Assembly: GCA_041678625.1 (NCBI GenBank)
Contig: JBAYNS010000038.1
Span: 1 to 8,725, forward strand
Source of the DNA: JBAYNS01 sp041678625
Lineage (GTDB): Bacteria; Patescibacteriota; Gracilibacteria; Peribacterales; Peribacteraceae
DNA length: 8,725 bases
Direction: 5' to 3'
Shown: positions 1-6,627 of the stretch, in pieces
Numbering within the stretch: the stretch's first letter is position 1
How the letters are laid out: each line of letters opens with the position of its first letter
Notes under the pieces: generated by a model
Told to the model about the DNA's origin: nothing
Databases searched by the model: none
What the model saw: the letters and a program-made list of their open reading frames with translations, nothing else
Position numbers and translations under genes: made by a program

Positions 1-164
1 CACGCCATACTGTTGAACGCCAAGATTCTTATGTAATTTTCCCGGAAAACGCACCTTGGACAGCAGAACCCTGGCCACAACCCAATCTCCCCGATGGATT
101 CCGTTACGCTAGTGACACGAACCAAGAATGGCTAACTGTGGAGCAATTACAGGCGATGTTATAA
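1..164 (+). CDS. pseB: PseB-like UDP-GlcNAc 4,6-dehydratase (inverting), C-terminal end only
   Basis: The window opens inside this gene; reading from base 3, the last 53 codons are visible and end at TAA 162-164. The tail carries the C-terminal signature of PseB-type short-chain dehydratases: a VERQDSYVIFPE segment, then GFRYASDTNQEWLTVEQL. PseB is a cytoplasmic NADP-dependent enzyme that converts UDP-GlcNAc to UDP-2-acetamido-2,6-dideoxy-L-arabino-hexos-4-ulose, the first step of pseudaminic acid synthesis. The Rossmann domain and catalytic residues lie outside the window, so activity cannot be judged. The next gene, pseC, starts four bases after the stop, which is the usual pseB-pseC order and strengthens the call. 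Alternative: another member of the CapD/FlaA1 dehydratase group, such as a retaining enzyme. The SDTN..WL tail and the pseC neighbour favour PseB. Confidence 0.85.
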   Translation, partial: RHTVERQDSYVIFPENAPWTAEPWPQPNLPDGFRYASDTNQEWLTVEQLQAML

Positions 165-168
165 TTCA

Positions 169-1368
169 ATGACGATGCCTTCGTCTTTAGCCATCGACGG
201 CGGCACTCCGGTGCGCGCAACACTGCTTCCCTACAGTCGCCAGAGCATTGATGCAAACGATGTACAGGCAGTGCAACACGTCCTGCAGTCCGACTGGCTG
301 ACTACAGGACCGAAAGTAGCAGAATTCGAGAAAGCGTTTGCAATGTTTGTCGGCACACAGGAAGCAGTTGCCGTGAACAATGGTACAGCCGCATTGCATG
401 CAGCCCTTTTTGCATTAGGAATCGGTCCGGGGGATGAGGTCATTGTTCCAACAATGACATTCGCTTCGACCGCTAATGCAGTCGTATTCCTGGGGGCTAC
501 GCCCGTCTTTGTAGACAGCGATACACAGACATTACTTATAGACCCCAACCAGGTGCAAAAGGCTATCACAAAGAAAACAAAAGCTCTTCTGGTAGTGGAT
601 TATGCAGGACAACCCTGTGACTACAATACATTGCGGATTGTTGCCGATGCACAGAACATCCCCATTGTCGCGGATGCATGCCATGCGCTGGGTGGTAGCG
701 ACCGCGGCAGGCCCGTGGGATCACTCGCAACACTCAATACGTTCAGTTTCCATGCCGTAAAACCAATGACAACCGGTGAGGGTGGAATGGTGACCACCAA
801 TGATGCAACGCTGGCAAAGACTATGCGCCGGTTCCGTAATCACGGTTTAACCAGCGACCACCGGGAACGTCACCAGCAGGGCTCGTGGTTCTATGAAATG
901 ACGACCCTGGGATACAACTACCGCCTGACAGACATACAGTGTGCTCTGGGCATCAGCCAATTGACGAAAGTTCCACAATGGACAGCCCGTCGGCAACACA
1001 TAGCACAGATGTACAACCAGGCATTCGCACCAATGCAGGAACTACGGCCTCTGGCTGTACGTAGTAATGTAACGCATGCATACCATCTTTATGTCGTTCG
1101 TTTGAATTTAGACAAGCTCCGCGTTGGACGAACGGAAATTTTTCAGGCGCTCCGGGCTGAGAACATTGGTGTCAATGTGCACTACGTCCCGGTGCATCTG
1201 CATCCGTTTTACCGCGAACACTTCAGCACAAAGGAGGGTGATTGTCCCGAAGCAGAAAGAGCTTATACAGAGATCCTCTCTTTGCCGCTGTTCGCAGGAA
1301 TGTCCGATGACGATATTCATGATGTCATTGCGGCAGTTCAAAAAGTTTGCACTTTTTACAGCAATTAA
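169..1368 (+). CDS. pseC: PseC-like UDP-4-amino-4,6-dideoxy-L-AltNAc transaminase (DegT/DnrJ/EryC1 family)
   Basis: This 399-residue PLP enzyme is predicted to transaminate the PseB 4-keto product to UDP-4-amino-4,6-dideoxy-beta-L-AltNAc, with glutamate as amino donor. Visible DegT-family landmarks are SDWLTTGPKVAEFE (about 41-54), the cofactor loop NNGTAALHAAL (70-80), VADACHALGG (167-176, with Asp169 and His172), and the Schiff-base lysine Lys198 in FHAVKPMTTGEGG. GYNYRLTDIQCALG follows at 248-261. Many PseC proteins begin near the PYSRQSID segment (here 21-28). This one has about 20 extra residues reading LAIDGGTPVRATLL, a stretch commonly seen at the start of other DegT-family proteins. 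ATG 169 is four bases after pseB; ATG 175 in the same frame is an equal alternative, because neither has a good ribosome-binding site. The family call is very secure, and PseC specificity rests on the neighbours and the N-terminal motif. Confidence 0.9.
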   Translation: MTMPSSLAIDGGTPVRATLLPYSRQSIDANDVQAVQHVLQSDWLTTGPKVAEFEKAFAMFVGTQEAVAVNNGTAALHAALFALGIGPGDEVIVPTMTFASTANAVVFLGATPVFVDSDTQTLLIDPNQVQKAITKKTKALLVVDYAGQPCDYNTLRIVADAQNIPIVADACHALGGSDRGRPVGSLATLNTFSFHAVKPMTTGEGGMVTTNDATLAKTMRRFRNHGLTSDHRERHQQGSWFYEMTTLGYNYRLTDIQCALGISQLTKVPQWTARRQHIAQMYNQAFAPMQELRPLAVRSNVTHAYHLYVVRLNLDKLRVGRTEIFQALRAENIGVNVHYVPVHLHPFYREHFSTKEGDCPEAERAYTEILSLPLFAGMSDDDIHDVIAAVQKVCTFYSN

Positions 1369-2357
1369 TGGTGGCTTCTCCTTTTATTCCTTTCACCGTT
1401 CTTGTCAGCGGAGCCGGATCTATCGGGAAGAGACATGCGCGTAATCTTATCGATTTGGGGGTAGAACGCGTAGTTGTCTGCGATCCAGATGCAGCAAACC
1501 GCAAAGGAATACAAAGGGATCTTTCTGTTCAAACACATACCAATTTTGAAGAGGCGCTCACAGAGACAAAACCTGATATCACTGTGATTTGCTCCCCGAC
1601 GAAGTTCCACATTTCTCAGGCTCTGCTTGCAGCGCAAACAGGAACACACCTCTTTATTGAGAAACCGCTTTCGTACAACATGGATGGCACAGAAGAGCTG
1701 GAACAGGAAGTGGCAGCAAAAAAAATCATCTGTATGGTTGGCTGCAACATGCGGTTCCATCACGGACCCGCAATGGTAAAGAATCTCATGGAGGAAGGAA
1801 GGATCGGAACAGTGAAACATGCGGAGATCTACACGGGGTCTTTCCTCCCTAACTGGCGTCCTCAGCAGGACTATCGCAAAAGTTACAGTGCAGATCCTCT
1901 GCAGGGGGGCGCAGTTCTCGACTGCATCCATGAGATCGATCTTGCATTGTGGTATCTGGGCTCCGCAGTTCTGGAACATGCAGTAGTGAAACCTGCCACC
2001 TCCATTGGTCTTGCTGTTGATGGCACGGCAGATATTACTCTTAAGCATAAGAGTGGCGCCATGAGCCAGGTACACTTGAGCTTCACAGAACCAGAGTACA
2101 AACGTTTTTGCATCGTCACAGGTACAAATGGCGTGATCAAGTGGGATATCCGTGACAACTGTGTATTGCTGTTCAGCCAAAAGGGAGAAGTGAGTGCATC
2201 GTACCCAGAACCGCGAGGATATGAGTTTAATTGGGCATACCAAGAAGAAATTTCGCACTTCTTCCGCGCCATTGTGCAGAAAACAAAACCCTACGGATCG
2301 CTTGCAGAAGCAAAAAATGCACTGCATATTGCTCTCCAGAGTCGCCAATGCCTCTAA
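1368..2357 (+). CDS. Gfo/Idh/MocA family NAD(P)-dependent oxidoreductase
   Basis: This is a 329-residue dehydrogenase from ATG 1368, which shares its A with the TAA stop of pseC (TAATG). A TTG at 1347 would add seven residues but has no support. The N-terminal Rossmann fold shows GAGSIGKRHARNL (15-27) after a beta strand. The family's EKP motif is at 98-100, with Lys99 the expected catalytic/substrate-binding lysine. The C-terminal domain has GGAVLDCIHEIDLALWYLG (180-198), matching the family's GG.xxD.xxHxxD pattern, with His188 the likely general base. Members oxidise or reduce a sugar hydroxyl or carbonyl with NAD(P). The substrate cannot be read from sequence and the gene is not part of the classical Pse pathway. 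A following class III aminotransferase suggests an oxidise-then-aminate pair, like WlbA with WlbE in another pathway (inference). Cytoplasmic; no signal peptide or membrane segment. Confidence 0.88.
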   Translation: MVASPFIPFTVLVSGAGSIGKRHARNLIDLGVERVVVCDPDAANRKGIQRDLSVQTHTNFEEALTETKPDITVICSPTKFHISQALLAAQTGTHLFIEKPLSYNMDGTEELEQEVAAKKIICMVGCNMRFHHGPAMVKNLMEEGRIGTVKHAEIYTGSFLPNWRPQQDYRKSYSADPLQGGAVLDCIHEIDLALWYLGSAVLEHAVVKPATSIGLAVDGTADITLKHKSGAMSQVHLSFTEPEYKRFCIVTGTNGVIKWDIRDNCVLLFSQKGEVSASYPEPRGYEFNWAYQEEISHFFRAIVQKTKPYGSLAEAKNALHIALQSRQCL

Positions 2358-3115
2358 AAACTGTCGCCATCATCCAGGCACGCATGAACTCGTCCCGGCT
2401 CCCGGGAAAGATGTTAATGGATATTGCCGGCAAGCCGCTCATAGAACGCGTAATAGAACGTGCGATTGCTGCAGAAATTTTCGACGATGTGCTTGTTGCG
2501 ACATCCGATGACAGCAATGACGATGAGCTTGCAAGGTTCTGCAATACACGAGGAATTCATGTTTTCCGTGGCAGCTTAAATGATGTCCTAAGTCGTTATT
2601 GGCAAGCTGCCGAATCAGTACATGCAGATGTTATCGCTCGGCTCACAGGAGATTGCCCCCTTTTAGATCCAGAAGTCATTCGTGCAGTAGTCACCATGTT
2701 TCATAACGGAAATTTTTCCTATGTAAGCAATGTAATAGAACGAACCTTTCCTGACGGACTGGACACTGAAATTTTCAGTTTTTCTGCGTTAGAAGCAGCG
2801 AATCAGGAAGCACGACTCCCTTCTGAGCGGGAGCATGTCACCCCATTCATACACAAAAATCCGCAACGATTCGCCATGGGACATTTTAAACAAGAGATCG
2901 ACCTCTCTGTTCTTCGTTGGACAGTAGATGAAAAAAGAGATTTAGAATTCGTGCGCAGGGTATTTACAGAAATTGGAAAAGACATATTCAGCATGGAAGA
3001 AACGTTGGCATTACTGCAAAAGAAACCAGACCTACAGAAAATAAATGAAGGAATTCCTATGAATGAAGGCATGCAAAAATCACTGGAAGAAGACAAGCGT
3101 TTCCTCAAAGAATAA
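2348..3115 (+). CDS. spsF: SpsF-like (COG1861) cytidylyltransferase-family protein; candidate nonulosonate activator
   Basis: This 255-residue protein resembles spore coat polysaccharide protein SpsF, a relative of CMP-Kdo and CMP-sialate synthetases. The nucleotide-binding N-terminus IIQARMNSSRLPGK (8-21) is almost complete consensus. GDCPLLDP (101-108) supplies the metal/nucleotide aspartate; FPDGLDTEIFSF (134-145), REHVTPFI (161-168) and LRWTVDEKRDLEFV (189-202) are also family hallmarks. The reading frame is open for 117 bases upstream, but ATG 2348 puts the start right before the IIQARM strand and gives a 10-base overlap with the preceding gene; I therefore reject the earlier start at 2231. 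No gene of the usual PseF type is visible, so this protein may make the CMP-activated sugar. Alternatively it activates a separate small decorating group made by its two neighbours. The family call is strong; the function is inferred. Confidence 0.87.
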   Translation: MPLKTVAIIQARMNSSRLPGKMLMDIAGKPLIERVIERAIAAEIFDDVLVATSDDSNDDELARFCNTRGIHVFRGSLNDVLSRYWQAAESVHADVIARLTGDCPLLDPEVIRAVVTMFHNGNFSYVSNVIERTFPDGLDTEIFSFSALEAANQEARLPSEREHVTPFIHKNPQRFAMGHFKQEIDLSVLRWTVDEKRDLEFVRRVFTEIGKDIFSMEETLALLQKKPDLQKINEGIPMNEGMQKSLEEDKRFLKE

Positions 3116-3130
3116 TCTACACTGGCAAAT

Positions 3131-4444
3131 ATGGTAAACACAGGACAAAACCTCTATAGGAAAGCGAAGAAATACATTCCGGGAGGAACGCAGCTCCTCA
3201 GCAAGCGTCCGGAAATGTTCCTGCCTGAACACTGGCCGGCGTATTACAAATCCGTACAAGGGGTCACGGTAACGGATCTGGATGGCAATACATATGTTGA
3301 TATGAGTCACAACGGTATCGGTACCTGTATTCTTGGTGCGGCGGATCCCGATGTAGATACTGCAGTAAAGGCAGCAATTGATGCAGGAACTATGAGCACG
3401 CTCAATTGTCCGGAAGAGGTGGAACTGGCAGAACTGCTTATTGATCTCCACCCATGGGCACAAATGGTCCGTTATGCACGATGTGGCGGAGAAGCCATGG
3501 CTGTTGCTGTCCGCATTGCCCGCGCAAAAAGCAAGCGTGATCGCATTGCCTTTTGTGGATACCATGGATGGCATGATTGGTACTTATCTGCCAACGTAGC
3601 AAGCGACGCTGCGCTGGACGGCCATTTGCTTTCTGGATTGGATCCAGCCGGCGTTCCCCGTTCACTCAAGGACACTACCATTCCTTTTCGGTATAACCGG
3701 ATTGAAGAGCTGGAAGAAATTGTAAAAAATTATGGCGAAGAAATCGGCTGTATCGTCGTTGAATCAATCCGGGACAAAGAACCTGCTAACAACTTTTTGC
3801 AGCAAATACGCTCAATAGCGGATTCCATCGGCGCTATCCTCATTTTTGATGAAGTGTCGGCCGGATTCCGTTTAGCATGCGGCGGAGCGCATATGGTGTA
3901 CGGTGTAGAACCGGATATTGCTGTCTTTGCAAAAGCTATGAGTAATGGTTACCCAATGGCCGCAATTTTGGGCAAGGAGAATGTGATGCGAGCTGCGCAA
4001 AATACATTTATTAGCTCCACGTATTGGACTGAAAGAATTGGTCCTGTCGCAGCAATCGCCACCATTCAAAAACATCGAAAGTTTCAGGTACACAATCACC
4101 TGATTGCCATGGGAACCCTCATACAAAAAGAGTGGGCAGCTGTAGCAGCCGCCACAGGACTCTCTTTGCAAATAGGAGGAATCCCGCCACTCAGCCATTT
4201 TGCGTTTGAATGCGAAGAGCCACAAATAGCAAAAACATATTTCACGCAGGAAATGCTGAAACGAGGCTATCTTGCTTCCACCCAATTCTATGCAACATTT
4301 GCACACACAAAAGAGCATGTTGCTGCATACATTGCAGAAGCATATGAGGTATTTGCAGACATTGCTGCAGGACAAAAAAATGGCTCCCTGAAAGAGAGGC
4401 TTGATGGTCCAGAAGCGCATAGCGGATTCCAGAGATTAACATGA
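3131..4444 (+). CDS. Class III PLP aminotransferase, glutamate-1-semialdehyde 2,1-aminomutase-like
   Basis: This 437-residue fold-type I PLP enzyme resembles HemL (glutamate-1-semialdehyde aminomutase). Seen in order are YIPGGTQLLSKRPE (15-28, a HemL-like start), DLDGNTYVDM (49-58), the PLP phosphate loop CGGEAMAVAVRIARA (118-132), GYHGWHDW (143-150), the cofactor Asp in IFDEVSAGFR (238-247), and Schiff-base Lys268 in FAKAMSNGYPMAAILG. STYWTERIG follows at 296-304. Its place inside a nonulosonate operon makes heme synthesis very unlikely. It probably transaminates, or shifts an amino group on, a sugar or a small sugar-linked compound, perhaps the keto product of the upstream Gfo/Idh/MocA enzyme. 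It starts 15 bases after the spsF-like gene, and its TGA stop overlaps the pseG ATG as ATGA. The fold and cofactor lysine are certain, but the substrate is unknown. Confidence 0.88.
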   Translation: MVNTGQNLYRKAKKYIPGGTQLLSKRPEMFLPEHWPAYYKSVQGVTVTDLDGNTYVDMSHNGIGTCILGAADPDVDTAVKAAIDAGTMSTLNCPEEVELAELLIDLHPWAQMVRYARCGGEAMAVAVRIARAKSKRDRIAFCGYHGWHDWYLSANVASDAALDGHLLSGLDPAGVPRSLKDTTIPFRYNRIEELEEIVKNYGEEIGCIVVESIRDKEPANNFLQQIRSIADSIGAILIFDEVSAGFRLACGGAHMVYGVEPDIAVFAKAMSNGYPMAAILGKENVMRAAQNTFISSTYWTERIGPVAAIATIQKHRKFQVHNHLIAMGTLIQKEWAAVAAATGLSLQIGGIPPLSHFAFECEEPQIAKTYFTQEMLKRGYLASTQFYATFAHTKEHVAAYIAEAYEVFADIAAGQKNGSLKERLDGPEAHSGFQRLT

Positions 4445-5457
4445 GTGCTTTTATCTTCCGTACAGATGCCAGTTCAGCAATAGGTACAGGACACGTCATG
4501 CGCTGTTTGGCTCTGGCGCAGGAAATGCGAATTGCCGGACATGACGTTCATTTTGTGATGGCGCCAGGATCGCCACTGGTAGATCGGTTAAAGTCCGAAG
4601 GAATAAAAATTCATACTATGGATGCAAAACCTGGGAGCGCACAGGATACTCAAAAAACGGTGCAACACGCTAAAGCATGTGGTGCAGATTGGGTCATAGT
4701 TGATGGATACCAGTTTGATACCAGATACCAAGATGCACTAAAAGAGAATTCTCAGCGCGTACTTTTTATTGATGATTACGGAAATAGTACACACTACAAC
4801 GTAGACATTGTTCTCAACCAGAACATCTATGCTACAGAGGATATGTACCCCCGACACGAATTGAATACAACGCTTCTCTTGGGCACGAAATATGTACTCT
4901 TGCGACAAGAATTTTTGTCATGCCCCACAGGGAGAATGATCTCAAAAATAGCATCCAATATTCTTGTTACTCTGGGCGGCAGTGATCCGAAGAATGTCAC
5001 GGGAAAAGTTGTGGAAGCACTGCGCACATTAAAAGACGTACAAGTAAAAATTGTTGTGGGAGGTGCCAACCCAAACCTGGAAAACTTACAAGAATCGTGT
5101 AAAGAATCATTCATGGAAATAATTGTGGATACCCACGACATGAAAAAGATAATGGAATGGGCGGATATTGCCGTATCCGGTGGGGGTTCCACCTGTTATG
5201 AACTCGCGTACATTGGGCTGCCTGCACTCTCCATTATTCTGGCCGATAATCAAAAGCCTGTTGTGCAAGAACTGGAGAAAGCCGGAGTGGTAAAGAATGG
5301 AGGATGGCATGCAGATGTAACATCGGAGAAAATTACCAAATCCATCCAGGAATTAATCGCAAATCATAAAAAAAGAGAAGTTATGTCGAAAAATGGAACG
5401 GAATTAATAGACGGAAAAGGAGCAATGCGAGTCCTGGAAAAACTGCTACAATGTTAA
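4441..5457 (+). CDS. pseG: PseG, UDP-2,4-diacetamido-2,4,6-trideoxy-beta-L-altropyranose hydrolase
   Basis: This is a 338-residue GT-B-fold nucleotide-sugar hydrolase, close to the family's usual length. It removes UDP from UDP-2,4-diacetamido-2,4,6-trideoxy-beta-L-altrose, releasing the free hexose used by PseI. The hallmark N-terminal loop IGTGHVMRCLALAQEM (14-29) contains His18, matching the catalytic His17 known in Campylobacter PseG. The C-terminal nucleotide-binding half has VTLGGSDPKN (176-185) and then WADIAVSGGGSTCYELAYIG (240-259), the region that grips the UDP in this MurG-related group. The ATG overlaps the preceding aminotransferase stop (ATGA), so translation is probably coupled. 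PseG is diagnostic for pseudaminic rather than neuraminic acid synthesis, since in NeuC/LegG routes this step is a hydrolysing 2-epimerase. No odd features seen. Confidence 0.93.
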   Translation: MSAFIFRTDASSAIGTGHVMRCLALAQEMRIAGHDVHFVMAPGSPLVDRLKSEGIKIHTMDAKPGSAQDTQKTVQHAKACGADWVIVDGYQFDTRYQDALKENSQRVLFIDDYGNSTHYNVDIVLNQNIYATEDMYPRHELNTTLLLGTKYVLLRQEFLSCPTGRMISKIASNILVTLGGSDPKNVTGKVVEALRTLKDVQVKIVVGGANPNLENLQESCKESFMEIIVDTHDMKKIMEWADIAVSGGGSTCYELAYIGLPALSIILADNQKPVVQELEKAGVVKNGGWHADVTSEKITKSIQELIANHKKREVMSKNGTELIDGKGAMRVLEKLLQC

Positions 5458-5464
5458 GCTCATT

Positions 5465-5941
5465 ATGCAATCGACTATTTCATTGCGACCGGCAAACGCG
5501 AAGGATTGCCATATGCTCTGGGAATGGGCAAATAGCCAAATGGTACGAGCATCGGCGTTCTCTACAAATGCAATTACACTAAAAGATCATACACAGTGGT
5601 TTGAGAAAAAACTCCGTGACCCACACTGTTACATCTTCGTTGCAGAGAATGAAGAAGGAGTACCAGTCGGACAGATCCGCTTTGATATCGAATCAGATGG
5701 AAGAGCGGTAATCGACCTGCATCTCGCGCCACGACAAGGTGGTCGAGGATTCGGTACAATGCTCTTACAAAAAGGGGTAGAACGAATCTTCTCAAATACA
5801 CAAACAACATGTGTGTACTCGTATGTAAAAGTAAACAACGAATCTTCACGCAAAGTCTTCGAGAAAACAGGATTTGAATCGAACGGGGAGAAACTAGTAT
5901 ATGGTGAAAAGGTGTATTATTTTACACTTTGCCGGTCATGA
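5465..5941 (+). CDS. pseH: PseH-like GNAT N-acetyltransferase
   Basis: This 158-residue GNAT-fold protein has the size of PseH, which transfers acetyl from acetyl-CoA to the 4-amino group of UDP-4-amino-4,6-dideoxy-beta-L-AltNAc. The N-terminal part contains LRPANAKDCHMLWEWAN (7-23) and HTQWFEKKL (42-50), the WAN/H..WF pattern common in PseH-type proteins. The acetyl-CoA loop is APRQGGRGFGTMLL (88-101), a normal Q/R-x-x-G-x-G motif A. KVNNESSRKVFEKTGF (122-137) is the conserved end of the GNAT fold. The start at ATG 5465 lies seven bases after pseG, and the TGA stop overlaps the next gene as ATGA. In this operon a second N-acyl donor enzyme, the formyltransferase, follows directly, so the acetyl group may be temporary or may sit on a different nitrogen. 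Confidence 0.87.
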   Translation: MQSTISLRPANAKDCHMLWEWANSQMVRASAFSTNAITLKDHTQWFEKKLRDPHCYIFVAENEEGVPVGQIRFDIESDGRAVIDLHLAPRQGGRGFGTMLLQKGVERIFSNTQTTCVYSYVKVNNESSRKVFEKTGFESNGEKLVYGEKVYYFTLCRS

Positions 5942-6627
5942 AGAATAAAATGTATGTCGTCTGCGGCTGTAAATCCTGGAACAAACGTATCTTTGATGAA
6001 GAAATTAAAAATATAGAAGGAATATGGTATTTCATAGGAGAAAAAAATGAGCTCACTCTGGAAGTATTAGAGAATCTCAACCCAAAAAAAATCTTCTTCT
6101 TCCATTGGTCGTGGATCGTACCGGAGCAGATCCTCCAAAAGTATGAATGCATTAACTTCCATATGACTGATCTGCCATACGGACGCGGTGGAAGTCCCCT
6201 GCAAAACCTCATTCTCCACAGCAAAAAGGAAACAAAGCTCACAGCTTTCCGCATGACAAATGAGCTCGATGCCGGCCCCGTCTATGCAAAAGAGCCTCTG
6301 TCGCTCCAGGGAACTGCGCAGGAAATACTCGAACGTTCGAGTATCTTGGCAGTAAAAATGATTGAACGCATTATCACAGAACAGCCCAAACCGAAGGAGC
6401 AGAAAGGCGAAGTTGTTCTCTTTGAAAGAAGAAAGCCTGAGCAGAGTGAAATACCAGATGGCCTCACACTTGAACAGATGTACGATTTCATTCGCATGCT
6501 CGATGGTGAAGGGTACCCGCCTGCATTCAGGAAATGCGGCAGTTTCCGCTATGAATACACGGATGCAGTCCTCTATGATAACTGTCTGGAAGCACATACT
6601 CGCATTGTTCCCCACCCAGAAACATGA
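5938..6627 (+). CDS. Formyltransferase (methionyl-tRNA formyltransferase-like fold), likely sugar N-formyltransferase
   Basis: This 229-residue protein has the catalytic core of 10-formyl-tetrahydrofolate-dependent formyltransferases. The triad is intact: Asn73 and His75 in INFHMTDLPYGRGGSPLQN, and Asp111 in NELDAGPV. The 36-residue His-to-Asp distance equals that of E. coli methionyl-tRNA formyltransferase. The tRNA-binding C-terminal domain of a true Fmt (about 315 residues) is missing; a short C-terminal segment MLDGEGYPPAFRK (187-199) resembles that of carbohydrate formyltransferases. It therefore most likely formylates a sugar amine. I choose ATG 5938, which overlaps the pseH stop as ATGA, rather than the TTG at 5929. 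N-formylated pseudaminic acids are known from bacterial glycans, which makes a 4-amino sugar intermediate or the nonulosonate amine the probable acceptor. The N-terminal nucleotide-sugar/folate region is not diagnostic of which nitrogen. Confidence 0.85.
   Translation: MKNKMYVVCGCKSWNKRIFDEEIKNIEGIWYFIGEKNELTLEVLENLNPKKIFFFHWSWIVPEQILQKYECINFHMTDLPYGRGGSPLQNLILHSKKETKLTAFRMTNELDAGPVYAKEPLSLQGTAQEILERSSILAVKMIERIITEQPKPKEQKGEVVLFERRKPEQSEIPDGLTLEQMYDFIRMLDGEGYPPAFRKCGSFRYEYTDAVLYDNCLEAHTRIVPHPET

Noticed and set aside
1347..1367. TTG start for the oxidoreductase
   Set aside because: ATG 1368 forms a TAATG junction with pseC and needs no rare start codon.
2231..2347. Upstream extension of the spsF-like gene by 39 codons
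   Set aside because: It would overlap the oxidoreductase gene by about 127 bases and adds residues before the IIQARM strand that normally starts the fold. ATG 2348 fits the family.
1365..2348. Long antisense open frame of 327 codons opposite the oxidoreductase gene
   Set aside because: It mirrors the whole Gfo/Idh/MocA gene, is cysteine-rich with no recognisable motif, and the plus strand encodes a convincing family member there. It is a codon-usage shadow.
3872..4420. Antisense open frame of 182 codons opposite the class III aminotransferase
   Set aside because: The translation is Cys/Phe-rich and low in plausibility, and the sense strand encodes Lys268 and other essential motifs.
3131..4444. 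True hemL for heme biosynthesis
   Set aside because: It is embedded by ATGA coupling in a nonulosonate operon and differs from HemL in the PLP-loop region.
5929..5937. TTG start for the formyltransferase
   Set aside because: ATG 5938 forms an ATGA overlap with the pseH stop, the same junction type used three more times in this operon.
5938..6627. True methionyl-tRNA formyltransferase (fmt)
   Set aside because: The protein is about 85 residues shorter than Fmt, lacks the tRNA-binding C-terminal domain, and has the PYGRGGSPLQN loop typical of glycan formyltransferases.
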